From an uncultured SAR86 cluster bacterium (GTDB taxonomy: Bacteria > Pseudomonadota > Gammaproteobacteria > Magnimaribacterales > D2472), in assembly GCA_902635645.1 (NCBI GenBank), contig CACPON010000006.1, positions 1 through 49,739 on the forward strand: a stretch of 49,739 bases of DNA, given 5' to 3'. Made by a program: the position numbers and the translations under genes. How positions within the stretch are numbered: position 1 is the stretch's first letter; each line of letters starts with the position of its first letter. Positions 17,039-25,776 of the stretch are shown here, piece after piece. The notes under the pieces were generated by a model that was given only the letters and a program-made list of their open reading frames with translations, was not told the origin of the DNA and searched no databases.

Positions 17039-17659
17039 CTAGAAATCTTTGATAATTTCTATATCAGCCTTATCTTGATTTAGAAGATAATATAGTGGTA
17101 AAGACTGATCAGATTTAGCTTGATTCAAAACTTGTAATTTTCTTTCACTAGATACGAGTAAGTAAATATTTTTTGATTCGAGAATCATTGAAAGATTCAT
17201 ACTTACTCTTTTGTGACATGGATTGCCCATAGGTTCTGAAAAAAAAATTTCTGCGTCTGATTCTAAGTCAAAGTATTCTGGATTGGTTTCAATTAGTCTT
17301 GGAAATAAAGATGCGAAATGCCCATCCTCCCCCATACCCAAAAGCATGACACCAAAAGGTCTTTTTAGATTAAGTAAATCCTTAGATTGTGTGCATATTG
17401 ATATGAAATTAGCATCCTTTGCCGCATCTTTAATTAATAAATCATTTACTAACTTTTCATTCGAATCATCATGTTTTATATCTACAACTCTATCATCGAC
17501 TAGCGATATAGTAATATCTGACCATTTGGTTTGCATCGCTGATAGGTCTTTAAATATTTGGACTGGACTGGAACCACCACTGACAATTAAAGTAGATTGT
17601 GCATTTTCATGAAGATCTTTTTCCAATTCATTAAAAATAGTTTGAGATATATTTTCCAT
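17039..17659 (-). CDS. pgl: 6-phosphogluconolactonase
   Basis: Pgl/DevB-type lactonase that hydrolyses 6-phosphogluconolactone to 6-phosphogluconate, the step between zwf and edd. At 206 residues it is somewhat shorter than most DevB proteins (about 230). Family features are the N-terminal LIVSGGSSPVQIF sugar-phosphate loop, the VDDRVV segment, and the central LLGMGEDGHFASLFP motif. The last gene of gap-pyk-marC-pgl, 7 nt after marC. Its separation from zwf-edd-eda means two operons must be expressed together to complete the pathway; HexR-like palindromes at both loci could do this. Confidence 0.93.
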   Translation of the reverse strand: MENISQTIFNELEKDLHENAQSTLIVSGGSSPVQIFKDLSAMQTKWSDITISLVDDRVVDIKHDDSNEKLVNDLLIKDAAKDANFISICTQSKDLLNLKRPFGVMLLGMGEDGHFASLFPRLIETNPEYFDLESDAEIFFSEPMGNPCHKRVSMNLSMILESKNIYLLVSSERKLQVLNQAKSDQSLPLYYLLNQDKADIEIIKDF

Positions 17660-17666
17660 AATTATG

Positions 17667-18299
17667 TTATTGATTTAAATTAAATGAGTTTATGATGCCA
17701 TCTATAACAAATTCAATTGCTAGCGCTCCCAATAAAAGACCAAATATCTTTTGAACAACAGTAATGACTGTTGGACCTAACTTAGATGAAAGTTTTGCAG
17801 AAAGCCACATAGCCATTGATGCAAATAAAACAGCTATCAATATGGGTAGATAAGAAATAAATCCATCAAGAACACCTATATATGTTTCTTTTGAAATTAA
17901 AAGACTGGTTGCCATTGCTCCAGGTCCTGCTATTAATGGTATGGACAATGGAAATATTGCTATCGATTGTATAGTTTCATCATCAATAGCTGTATCTACA
18001 GTAGATTGTCTTCTTGATTGTCTTTGATCAAAAACCATTTGAAATGCAATAACAATTAAAAATAATCCTCCAATAATCCTAAAAGAATCCATACTTATAT
18101 TCATAGAATCAAGGATTGCATTTCCAAACAACCAAAAAATAGAGAGAACTATTAGAGAAACAATTGATGCTCTAATATAAATAGTTTTAACTTGATGTTG
18201 GCTCAACCCAGAAGTAAGACCTGCAAAAATTGGTACTAATGAAATTGGATCAATAGCCACAAACATTAAGATTGTGCTTTCAATAAAAGTATCAAACAT
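17667..18299 (-). CDS. MarC family integral membrane protein
   Basis: 210-residue inner-membrane protein with about six hydrophobic segments and the MarC/NAAT pattern: FVAIDPISLVPIFAGLT near the start, IAIFPLSIPLIAGPGAMAT in the middle, and GLLLGALAIEFVIDGI at the end. The family was once linked to multiple antibiotic resistance, but its transport role is unsettled. It is embedded in a sugar operon, 1 nt after pyk and 7 nt before pgl, so it is clearly co-transcribed with glycolytic enzymes. That hints at a metabolic transport task but does not prove one. Confidence 0.9.
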   Translation of the reverse strand: MFDTFIESTILMFVAIDPISLVPIFAGLTSGLSQHQVKTIYIRASIVSLIVLSIFWLFGNAILDSMNISMDSFRIIGGLFLIVIAFQMVFDQRQSRRQSTVDTAIDDETIQSIAIFPLSIPLIAGPGAMATSLLISKETYIGVLDGFISYLPILIAVLFASMAMWLSAKLSSKLGPTVITVVQKIFGLLLGALAIEFVIDGIINSFNLNQ

Positions 18300-18300
18300 T

Positions 18301-19716
18301 TTAGAGATTAATTATTTGTATAGCTTCCGAGTGCTCTTCTGAGAAAATACTTGAGACCATTATAAATTTTAAATTTTCTTTACTATTGCCGTAGTATTTT
18401 CTGAGAATCTTTGAAACATTTATTAAAGTTTTATCATGATTAGATAAATTATATAGATAGAATGGAATGGTAGAGCCGACTAAAGAAAGTTGATTTAATG
18501 TCTTCTTATTTCCTGTGAATGTAAAAATAGGTATTCCATGCGGTTTTGAATTAGAAATATAGTTAGCTGTCTTACCTGTTCTTGTAATTGCAATAATTCC
18601 ATCGGCGGCTATTGATTCAGCTAAATTTTTTGCTGCTACTCCAATATGCTGCCAATCTGAGTTGGGCATAAAGTTATTTTCATAACCTAAAGTTCTAAAT
18701 TTTTCGGTTTTTTCAGCAATTGATTTAAGAAAGGTCACACATTCAAATGGATATTTTCCTATACTCGTTTCACCAGAAAGCATTATTGCATCTGCGCCCT
18801 CATATATCGCGTTGGCAATATCGGTAACTTCAGCCCTGGTTGGAGTTGGGTTTTCAATCATTGATTCAAGCAAATGAGTAGCAACAATTGATCTTCTTCC
18901 CCACTTAGCACAAGCATACATTATTCTTCTTTGTATATTAGGCAAATCAACTAGACTGGTTTCAATACCTAAATCTCCTCTGGCTACCATAACACCCCAT
19001 GATGCTCTGCTGATATCATGAATATTATCTAAGCCCTCTTGATTCTCAATCTTGGCTATAATTTTTGCTTTTGATTTTTTCTTATCAAGTATTTCTTGAA
19101 GCTTTTCTAAATCTTCTGTATTTCTTACAAAAGATAAGGCAATAAAATCAACTTTGTTTTTTATTCCAAAGGCAATATCATCAAGATCTTTAGATGTTAA
19201 TGATGGGAGGTTGACTCTAACACCTGGTAAATTCACATGCCTTTTTGATCCAAGCTTTCCTCCATCTAGAACCTTGCAGCGAAGCGTCTCTTCATCTTTG
19301 GATAGAACCATAAAGTTAATCAGCCCATTATCAACTGAGATTCTAGAACCCTCGCTCACACTATGAATTAAATCTTTATAATTAATTTTTATTGAAGAGG
19401 TCTCAACATCAACTTCATCACGAACTGTTAAAGTTACTTCCTCACCAACATTTAACTCTAATGGAAGCTCTGTATCACCTGTTCTAATCTCTGGGCCTTG
19501 AGTATCAAGCAGAATACCAATTTTTCCTGAGTTTAATTTTGATTCTTTATTTATTTTATTAATGCGATCAATTATTAATTGGGCTGATTTATGAGTTGCA
19601 TGAGACATGTTTATTCTCGCTACATTCATGCCATTATTATGAAGTTTTCTAAGCGCAGTTAGACTTTCAGTTGCAGGACCGATTGTGCAAATAATTTTTG
19701 TTCTTGTAAATTTCAT
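18301..19716 (-). CDS. pyk: Pyruvate kinase
   Basis: Converts phosphoenolpyruvate and ADP to pyruvate and ATP. 471 residues. Visible elements are RTKIICTIGPA at the N-terminus, the NVARINMSHA loop, KIENQEGLDNI, MVARGDLGIE (metal and PEP site), ATHLLESMI and the IMLSGETSIGKYP stretch. The C-terminal alpha/beta domain (ITRTGKTANYISN) is the usual regulatory domain. It looks more like the PykA type than PykF, but I cannot be sure by eye. 42 nt after gap and 1 nt before marC. Confidence 0.96.
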   Translation of the reverse strand: MKFTRTKIICTIGPATESLTALRKLHNNGMNVARINMSHATHKSAQLIIDRINKINKESKLNSGKIGILLDTQGPEIRTGDTELPLELNVGEEVTLTVRDEVDVETSSIKINYKDLIHSVSEGSRISVDNGLINFMVLSKDEETLRCKVLDGGKLGSKRHVNLPGVRVNLPSLTSKDLDDIAFGIKNKVDFIALSFVRNTEDLEKLQEILDKKKSKAKIIAKIENQEGLDNIHDISRASWGVMVARGDLGIETSLVDLPNIQRRIMYACAKWGRRSIVATHLLESMIENPTPTRAEVTDIANAIYEGADAIMLSGETSIGKYPFECVTFLKSIAEKTEKFRTLGYENNFMPNSDWQHIGVAAKNLAESIAADGIIAITRTGKTANYISNSKPHGIPIFTFTGNKKTLNQLSLVGSTIPFYLYNLSNHDKTLINVSKILRKYYGNSKENLKFIMVSSIFSEEHSEAIQIINL

Positions 19717-19758
19717 AACAGCTCTCTGAAGCAGGAAGTATATACCTTTAGAGAAACT

Positions 19759-20796
19759 TTATGCTGTTTCTTTAAGAGAAATAGCAGCAATTTCTTTAAT
19801 ATATAGCGATAATTCTATCATTCTCTTTGAGAAACCCCATTCATTATCATACCAAGCAAGAATTTTAGTTTGATTTCCTATTTGATAGAGATGATTGCTA
19901 TCAAAAATAGATGATGAAGAGTTATGATTGAAATCAGTACTTACAAGAGGTAAATCGCAAACCGATAAGATTCCTTTGTATTCACCATTAGCTGCATTTC
20001 TAATTATCTCAATTAATTCATCAAGACCGAATGTTTTTTCAGTTTCAAAGGTGAAATCTAACATAGAAACATTTAATGTAGGCACTCTTGTTGCCATACC
20101 ATTAAGTTTTCCATCGAGCTCAGGAATTACCAAACCAATTGCTTTTGCAGCTCCTGTTTTAGATGGAATGATTGATGCTGATGCTGCTCTTGCTCTATAC
20201 AAATCAGCATGGGCTACGTCTAATAAACTCTGATCATTTGTACTCGCATGAACTGTATTAACAAGGCCACTTTTTATTATGTAATTTTCATGAATAATTT
20301 TAGCAAGTGGTGCTAAGCAGTTTGTAGTACATGAAGCATTAGAAATAATTAAATCGTCATCTGATAATTCATTATGGTTAACGCCAAATACAATGGTTTT
20401 GTCTGGATTTTGTGCAGGAGCTGAGATTAATACCTTCTTTGCTCCAGCCTTAATATGGCCTGAAGCAGCTTCTTTAGATGTAAATATTCCAGTACATTCA
20501 AAAACTATATCTATTTCAAGCTCTTCCCATGGCAAATCTGCTGGATTTCTTTCTGAGAAATATTTAATAGATGATTGATCTATTTTTATTTCATTATTTT
20601 CAGCTTTTATCTCATTGTTGATCGATCCATGAATAGAATCATATTTAAGTAAATGAGCATTTGATTCTATTTTTCCTAAGTCATTGATGGCAACTAACTC
20701 TAATTCACCACCTTGGTTTGAAAGATACCCAGCTTCAATTAGATGCCTGGTAATATTTTTACCTATTCTTCCAAAGCCGTTAATTGCAATTTTCAT
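19759..20796 (-). CDS. gap: Glyceraldehyde-3-phosphate dehydrogenase
   Basis: Oxidises glyceraldehyde-3-phosphate to 1,3-bisphosphoglycerate. 345 residues with the NAD-binding INGFGRIGKN at the start, an acidic residue after strand 2 (AINDLG) that favours NAD, and the catalytic Cys156 in SNASCTTNCLAPL. The C-terminal WYDNEWGFSKRM is intact. It is slightly longer than GapA (331). Leads the gap-pyk-marC-pgl operon and diverges from oadGAB. A TGTAAA-N3-TTTACA palindrome lies 24 nt upstream of the ATG, suggesting HexR control as known for gap in Shewanella-like bacteria. Confidence 0.96.
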   Translation of the reverse strand: MKIAINGFGRIGKNITRHLIEAGYLSNQGGELELVAINDLGKIESNAHLLKYDSIHGSINNEIKAENNEIKIDQSSIKYFSERNPADLPWEELEIDIVFECTGIFTSKEAASGHIKAGAKKVLISAPAQNPDKTIVFGVNHNELSDDDLIISNASCTTNCLAPLAKIIHENYIIKSGLVNTVHASTNDQSLLDVAHADLYRARAASASIIPSKTGAAKAIGLVIPELDGKLNGMATRVPTLNVSMLDFTFETEKTFGLDELIEIIRNAANGEYKGILSVCDLPLVSTDFNHNSSSSIFDSNHLYQIGNQTKILAWYDNEWGFSKRMIELSLYIKEIAAISLKETA

Positions 20797-20820
20797 AATT
20801 AAAAAAGGTTATTTTATAAA

Positions 20821-20835
20821 TGTAAATTATTTACA
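20821..20835. promoter_or_regulatory. HexR-like operator between gap and oadG
   Basis: Perfect palindrome TGTAAATTATTTACA (6-bp arms, 3-nt centre), matching the TGTAA-N5-TTACA pattern found upstream of hexR/aceE. It lies in the 140-bp divergent spacer, so it could control both gap-pyk-marC-pgl and oadGAB. The rest of the spacer is nearly pure A/T. A TATAAT lies at 20862-20867 on the plus strand. Confidence 0.6.
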
Positions 20836-20936
20836 ATATTTTAAATTAATATGATATATTGTATAATATTTTCATTAATATACAAAATTAACCTTAAATA
20901 CAAAAGTAGTTTTTTTAATAATACTTAACAATCTTT

Positions 20937-21170
20937 ATGAGCGAATTAATTTCTTCAGGAATAAATCTTATGCTTACCGGCATGATTACCGTATTTATTT
21001 TCTTGGCAATATTAATAATATTAATAAATACATCAGCCCTTCTCCTTAAAGATGATATTAAAACTGAAGAAGCAAATACCAATATGCCCTCTGGTAAAAA
21101 AACTAATGAAGTGCCTGAAGAGCATTTAAAAATAATAAATTTAATTAATAAGAGAATCTTTAATGGATAA
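20937..21170 (+). CDS. oadG: Oxaloacetate decarboxylase gamma subunit
   Basis: 77-residue small membrane subunit of the Na+-pumping oxaloacetate decarboxylase. It has one hydrophobic helix (about residues 9-37) followed by a polar tail, as in OadG, where the tail binds the alpha subunit. Sequence similarity within this family is weak. The call rests on size, topology and its position directly before oadA (8-nt overlap) and oadB. Confidence 0.85.
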   Translation: MSELISSGINLMLTGMITVFIFLAILIILINTSALLLKDDIKTEEANTNMPSGKKTNEVPEEHLKIINLINKRIFNG

Positions 21171-22920
21171 GAAAAAAATAGGTGTCACAGAAGTAGTGCT
21201 GAGAGATGGTCATCAATCATTGTTGGCCACAAGACTTAGATATGAAGATATGGAATCTATTCTATCTCATATGGACTCAATAGGGTTTTGGTCAGTTGAA
21301 TCATGGGGAGGAGCGATCTTTGACTCATGCATAAGATATCTTGGTGAAGATCCATGGGAAAGAATTAGAAATATAAAATCAAAAATGCCTAATACACCTC
21401 AGCAGATGCTTTTAAGAGGTCAAAATCTTCTTGGATACAAACATTACTCTGATGAAATTGTGTTTAAATTTATTGAAAAATCTAAAGAGAATGGTGTTGA
21501 TGTTTTTAGAATTTTTGATGCCTTAAATGATACAAGAAATATGGAAACTGCAATAAAAGCTACCATTGATTTAGATGGTCATGCTCAGGGCACTATGTCC
21601 TACACAACAAGCCCAGTTCATAATATGCAAACATGGCTAGATTTAGCTAATAAGCTCCAAGATCTTGGTTGTCATACACTTGCTATAAAAGACATGGCTG
21701 GACTTCTGGACCCATATGTTGGATATGAGCTTGTTTCTAAACTTAAAGAAAGCATTGAGATTCCTATTCATCTTCATAGCCATGCAACTACTGGAATGTC
21801 TACAACAACTGCAATTAAGTGTATTGAAGCAGGATTAGATAATGTTGATACTTCAATTTCATCAATGAGTATGACCTACGGGCATTCAGCAACTGAAACA
21901 GTAGTCGGTATATTAAAAGACACACAATATGAAACAGATATTAAGATAGATAACTTAGCACCAATTGCAAAGCACTTTAGAGAAGTTAGAAAAAAATATG
22001 CTGATTTTGAAGGATCTCTTAAAGGTGTTGATGCAAGAATAATTACCTCTCAAGTTCCTGGAGGAATGCTTACAAATCTTGAAAGTCAGCTCAAAGAACA
22101 AAATGCAGTTGATAAATTTGATGAAGTTATAGATGAGATTCCTAATGTTCGCTCTGATTTAGGATACATACCGCTTGTAACTCCAACATCACAAATTGTA
22201 GGAACGCAGGCAGTAATAAATGTGCTAAATAATGAAAGATATAAGGTTATAACAAAGGAAACTCAAGCCATTCTAAAAGGTGAATATGGTAAAACTCCTG
22301 CAGATGTTGATAAAAAATTACAGGATAAAGTTCTTGGTGATGAAGATCCAATAAGATGCCGTCCTGCAGATCTTATAGATGAGAATGAGTATAAACTCAC
22401 GAAAGAGAAGTATTTAAAATCACTAGAAGAAAATAATATTACCGTTGATGATACTGAAGAAAATATACTTATCTATACCCTCTTTCCTGAAATAGGATTA
22501 AAGTTCTTAGAAAATAAAGAAAACGAAGATTATTTCGAAAAATCTCCAACTCAGTTAAGTGAAGAAAAAAATGGATATTATAAAGTTGTAATAGATGAAA
22601 AAGATTATCTAGTTAAGTATTCACAAACTGATGAACCAGAAATAATAAACGGTAATTCAAATTCAGAACTTCAGTCAAATAATAATGAGCCCGTATCAGA
22701 TGAAACTGGTATGGTTGTAAATGCTCCACTAGCTGGAAATATTTTTAGAATTGAAAAAAATGTTGGGGATACTGTTGGTGATGATGAAACCATTATTGTT
22801 TTAGAGGCAATGAAGATGGAGACAACAATCAAAACACCAACTAGCGGAAAAATTAAACAAATCTTCATCAAAAATGGTGACAAAGTCCAATCAGGCGATC
22901 CTTTATTTGAGGTAGTTTAA
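21163..22920 (+). CDS. oadA: Oxaloacetate decarboxylase alpha subunit (carboxyltransferase + biotin carrier)
   Basis: 585-residue cytoplasmic subunit that moves the carboxyl group from oxaloacetate to biotin. The N-terminal carboxyltransferase TIM barrel (about 1-460) shows [33 protein letters not shown] and the metal-binding [11 protein letters not shown] polar linker follows, and then a biotinyl domain (about 515-585) with Lys551 in EAMKMET. A pyruvate carboxylase B subunit would share this architecture, but the flanking oadG and oadB decide the assignment. The stop overlaps the oadB start as TAATG. Confidence 0.95.
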   Translation: MDKKKIGVTEVVLRDGHQSLLATRLRYEDMESILSHMDSIGFWSVESWGGAIFDSCIRYLGEDPWERIRNIKSKMPNTPQQMLLRGQNLLGYKHYSDEIVFKFIEKSKENGVDVFRIFDALNDTRNMETAIKATIDLDGHAQGTMSYTTSPVHNMQTWLDLANKLQDLGCHTLAIKDMAGLLDPYVGYELVSKLKESIEIPIHLHSHATTGMSTTTAIKCIEAGLDNVDTSISSMSMTYGHSATETVVGILKDTQYETDIKIDNLAPIAKHFREVRKKYADFEGSLKGVDARIITSQVPGGMLTNLESQLKEQNAVDKFDEVIDEIPNVRSDLGYIPLVTPTSQIVGTQAVINVLNNERYKVITKETQAILKGEYGKTPADVDKKLQDKVLGDEDPIRCRPADLIDENEYKLTKEKYLKSLEENNITVDDTEENILIYTLFPEIGLKFLENKENEDYFEKSPTQLSEEKNGYYKVVIDEKDYLVKYSQTDEPEIINGNSNSELQSNNNEPVSDETGMVVNAPLAGNIFRIEKNVGDTVGDDETIIVLEAMKMETTIKTPTSGKIKQIFIKNGDKVQSGDPLFEVV

Positions 22921-24206
22921 TGAACTTAATTGAATTTTTTTCAACTCTTGGAATATTTAGTATAACAATAGGGCAATCTATAATGATTCTTGTTGGATTG
23001 CTTTTGATATACCTGGCAATAAACAAGAAATTTGAACCACTACTGCTACTACCAATTGGATTTGGTGCTTTATTAACAAATATTCCTGAAATTGGTTTAT
23101 CTATGAGTCCAATAGAAAAACTTATTTATGCTAATAATCCCAGTGAAATAAGCACTGTTATTTCTGAACTATCTATCAGTGGATTAAATCTTTCTGAATT
23201 TTTAAAGAATGCATCATTTAGTGAACTTCAACTCTTAAATATTACTGCACAAAATTTAGGATATAGTCCTGGTATCTTGTATATATTTTATGAGACTGCT
23301 ATTGGATCAGGTATAGCTCCGTTATTAATTTTTATGGGTGTTGGTGCCATGACAGATTTTGGTCCACTTCTTGCAAACCCAAAGACATTAATATTGGGGG
23401 CTGCTGCTCAGTTTGGTATTTTTGCAACAGTTATGGGCGCCCTTCTATTAGATTATTATGGACTGATAGAATTCACTTTAAAACAAGCTGCTGCAACTGG
23501 CATAATTGGTGGTGCTGATGGTCCAACTGCTATATATGTTTCATCAATCCTTGCGCCTGAATTATTAGGTCCAATTGCCGTGGCTGCATACTCATATATG
23601 GCTTTAGTTCCATTAATCCAGCCACCAATTATGAAAGCTTTAACAACAGAAAATGAGAGAACTATTTCTATGGTTCAACTAAGGAATGTATCCCAAAAAG
23701 AAAAAATAGTGTTTCCAATCATGCTTTTTTTACTTGTTGGCTTATTGTTGCCTAGTGCTGCACCGCTATTAGGTATGTTATGTCTTGGGAATCTAATGAA
23801 AGAATCTTTAGTGGTAGATAGACTAAGTGATGTTGCTCAGAATTCTTTAATTAATATAGTCACAATATTTTTAGGTTTATCTGTCGGATCAAAACTAGCA
23901 GCAGATAAATTTTTATCACCTGAAACCTTGGGTATTTTAATTCTGGGTATGGTGGCATTTGCTATTGGAACTGCAGCTGGAGTTTTAGTAGCAAAACTCA
24001 TAAATGTATTTAGTAAAACTAAGATCAATCCATTAATTGGAGCAGCCGGTGTTTCAGCAGTACCGATGGCAGCAAGGGTTGTTAATAAAGTTGGACTTGA
24101 ATACAACTCACAAAATCATTTACTAATGCATGCAATGGGACCAAATATAGCCGGTGTTATAGGTTCTGCAGTAGCTGCAGGTGTAATGATTAAATTCTTA
24201 AGCTAA
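22920..24206 (+). CDS. oadB: Oxaloacetate decarboxylase beta subunit, Na+ pump
   Basis: Polytopic membrane subunit that decarboxylates carboxybiotin and exports Na+. 428 residues with about nine or more hydrophobic segments. The functionally essential [10 protein letters not shown] segment contains Asp200, corresponding to the key aspartate of the Klebsiella protein, and the [18 protein letters not shown] stretch near the C-terminus is also conserved. Translationally coupled to oadA. A hairpin at 24222-24242 ends the operon. Confidence 0.95.
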   Translation: MNLIEFFSTLGIFSITIGQSIMILVGLLLIYLAINKKFEPLLLLPIGFGALLTNIPEIGLSMSPIEKLIYANNPSEISTVISELSISGLNLSEFLKNASFSELQLLNITAQNLGYSPGILYIFYETAIGSGIAPLLIFMGVGAMTDFGPLLANPKTLILGAAAQFGIFATVMGALLLDYYGLIEFTLKQAAATGIIGGADGPTAIYVSSILAPELLGPIAVAAYSYMALVPLIQPPIMKALTTENERTISMVQLRNVSQKEKIVFPIMLFLLVGLLLPSAAPLLGMLCLGNLMKESLVVDRLSDVAQNSLINIVTIFLGLSVGSKLAADKFLSPETLGILILGMVAFAIGTAAGVLVAKLINVFSKTKINPLIGAAGVSAVPMAARVVNKVGLEYNSQNHLLMHAMGPNIAGVIGSAVAAGVMIKFLS

Positions 24207-24216
24207 ATTCCAGGCG

Positions 24217-24437
24217 AAAAAAAACAGAGACTAGCTCTGTTTCTTTAAGTTCGAGATCCTTAGGGGTCCTGAGTGAGATTCTCTCTGGCTCCTTGAGTTC
24301 TTTCTCTTGAACTCTTGGTGGGTTACTAAGCTCTTTTTTATCGTCGACTCTTAGCAACGCTTTCACCCTATGGGCTCTTCCTTCTTGACCTCTCTAACTC
24401 CCGTCTGCAGTTGATTGTTAGTCGGAATCAAGTTGGT
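24217..24437 (-). ncRNA. Structured small RNA candidate, family not recognised
   Basis: About 220 nt, visibly richer in G/C than the flanks, in the only spacer over 300 nt (24207-24564). It has a sigma70-like promoter at its right end and a hairpin plus U-run at its left. Read 5' to 3' on the minus strand it contains: hairpin 1 (24431-24411, UUGAUU/AAUCAA), one strand of a long-range helix (24399-24391) pairing with 24256-24248 with 8 of 9 bases matched, hairpin 2 (24358-24322, 9 bp with one G-U), hairpin 3 (24314-24295, GAGUUC/GAACUC), and the terminator. Four GGA motifs lie in linkers, so a CsrB-like or 6S-like role is conceivable. It does not show tmRNA, RNase P or SRP core motifs. Confidence 0.65.
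24222..24242. terminator. Bidirectional terminator between oadB and the small RNA
   Basis: AAACAGAG, 5-nt loop, CTCTGTTT: 8-bp perfect stem. On the minus strand it is followed by eight U (A-run 24217-24224), ending the small RNA. On the plus strand it is followed by TTTCTTT, ending oadGAB. Confidence 0.8.
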
Positions 24438-24443
24438 CTATTA

Positions 24444-24471
24444 AATATACTCTTCTTAAATTCTAAGTCAA
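24444..24471 (-). promoter_or_regulatory. Sigma70-like promoter for the small RNA
   Basis: TTGACT (24466-24471), 16-nt spacer, TATATT (24444-24449) on the minus strand: among the best matches to the consensus in this window. The expected transcript start is at about 24437. The remaining 24472-24564 is almost pure A/T and would hold the divergent promoter of the dioxygenase gene. Confidence 0.65.
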
Positions 24472-24564
24472 CACTTTATTTAAAAAAAATAATATTTTTT
24501 TATATTTATTTTTTAATTCTTAAAAATCAATACAATATATTTAATAATTATCAATAAAAAATAT

Positions 24565-25710
24565 ATGTTTTTACCAAAAATAGATCCATTAATTAACTAT
24601 AAAACTGAATCTAAATCGCTAGAAAGAATTACAGACATTGCATACCAACTACCTAAGCTATTATTAACAGGCAGGGTTCAAAGCACGATAAATAATTTAA
24701 AAACCAATGATCTTTCAGTACTGTCATTAATAAAGAATAATGACATGCGTGAAATAAGACTGGCTATGGTTCATTTAAGTTTTATATCACATGCTTATAT
24801 ATGGGGTGCCTCCACTCCATCAAAAACTCTTCCAGAAGTTCTTGCAAAACCGTGGGTAATTTTATCCAAAACTTTAGGAAGACCGCCCATATTAAGTTAT
24901 GCAAGTTATTGTCTTGATAATTGGTACAGGATAAATCCTAAAGAAAAAATTAGTTTAGAAAATGTTGGACTCATTACTAATTTTTTAGGAGGTGTTGATG
25001 AAGATTGGTTTGTAACAATTCATGTTTGCATAGAAAACGCTGCCACAGATGCTATTCATGCTGCATCAAAATTATCAAAATTAAATGAATCTGACCCTAT
25101 TTCAATATATTCAAAATACCTTGGAAAGATAATTACATCTTTAAGAGAAGTTAACTCCATATTTTCCAGGATGCCTGAAAAATGTGATCCATATGTTTAC
25201 TATCATAGAGTTAGGCCATTTATATTTGGTACAAAGGATAACCCAGATCTTAAAAAGGGATTGATATATAAAAATCAATATAACAATAAACCACAGTTTT
25301 TTAGAGGTGAAACAGGTGCGCAAAGCAGTATTATTCCATTTTTAGATGGATCTCTTGGCATCTATCATACTGAAGATCATTTAAGGCATTATTTAAATGA
25401 AATGAGAGATTATATGCCTCCACAACATAGAAAAATGATTGAGGATGTTGAATCAAGATCAAATGCTAAGTATTTCATCCATCAGTCTAAACGATTGACT
25501 AACCAATACAACAAATGTCTTGAGGAAATAAGAATATTTAGAGCACAACATTTAGAATTTGCTGCTACCTATATTCATAAACAATCTCAGATTAAAAACC
25601 CTTTTGGTAGAGGTGGTTCTACTATAACTGGAACTGGTGGTACTCCTTTTATGAAGTATCTAAAAAAACATAGGGATGAAACGCAAAAACAAAAAATTAA
25701 AAATCCTTAA
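24565..25710 (+). CDS. Indoleamine 2,3-dioxygenase family protein
   Basis: Heme dioxygenase family that opens the indole ring of tryptophan to give N-formylkynurenine. 381 residues. Family blocks in order: LSFISHAYIWG, GRPPILSYASYCLDNW, GVDEDWFVTIHVCIE, YYHRVRPFIFG, GAQSSIIPFLDGSLGI, EMRDYMPPQHRKM, the heme-ligand His329 in FRAQHLEFAATYI, and the C-terminal GTGGTPFMKYLKKHRDET. No kynurenine-pathway gene is nearby, so the product's fate is unknown. Bacterial IDOs are sporadically distributed and usually have low tryptophan affinity, so other indoles are possible. It ends in a bidirectional terminator. Confidence 0.9.
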   Translation: MFLPKIDPLINYKTESKSLERITDIAYQLPKLLLTGRVQSTINNLKTNDLSVLSLIKNNDMREIRLAMVHLSFISHAYIWGASTPSKTLPEVLAKPWVILSKTLGRPPILSYASYCLDNWYRINPKEKISLENVGLITNFLGGVDEDWFVTIHVCIENAATDAIHAASKLSKLNESDPISIYSKYLGKIITSLREVNSIFSRMPEKCDPYVYYHRVRPFIFGTKDNPDLKKGLIYKNQYNNKPQFFRGETGAQSSIIPFLDGSLGIYHTEDHLRHYLNEMRDYMPPQHRKMIEDVESRSNAKYFIHQSKRLTNQYNKCLEEIRIFRAQHLEFAATYIHKQSQIKNPFGRGGSTITGTGGTPFMKYLKKHRDETQKQKIKNP

Positions 25711-25732
25711 TACTAGTTTTCTATTTTCCAAA

Positions 25733-25760
25733 AAAAAGGGTTGCAAATGCAACCCTTTTT
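25733..25760. terminator. Bidirectional terminator between IDO gene and TBDR
   Basis: AAAAAGGGTTGC, AAAT loop, GCAACCCTTTTT: 12-bp stem between two convergent genes. A/U runs flank both sides, strongest for minus-strand transcripts. Confidence 0.88.
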
Positions 25761-25776
25761 AATTCTATTTAAAGAA

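Noticed and set aside
17223-17612. Long antisense open frame over pgl, and similar ones over ppiD (47423-47872), the DASS gene (34141-34446) and gap (19928-20233)
   Set aside because: They mirror well-supported genes, have no recognisable domains or ribosome sites, and arise from codon bias in the true genes.
24190-24365. Open frame of about 58 codons on the minus strand with a GTG start at about 24365 and an AAGGAAG upstream, inside the small RNA candidate
   Set aside because: Its third codon positions are far richer in G/C than neighbouring genes, it runs through the terminator hairpin, and it matches no family I know. Structured RNA explains the block better.
24217-24437. tmRNA, RNase P RNA or SRP RNA as identity of the structured RNA
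   Set aside because: No ANDENYALAA-like tag or tRNA-like ends, no RNase P conserved core, and the SRP GGAA tetraloop domain is missing; only a vague AGGUCA/GGAAG resemblance to SRP RNA was seen.
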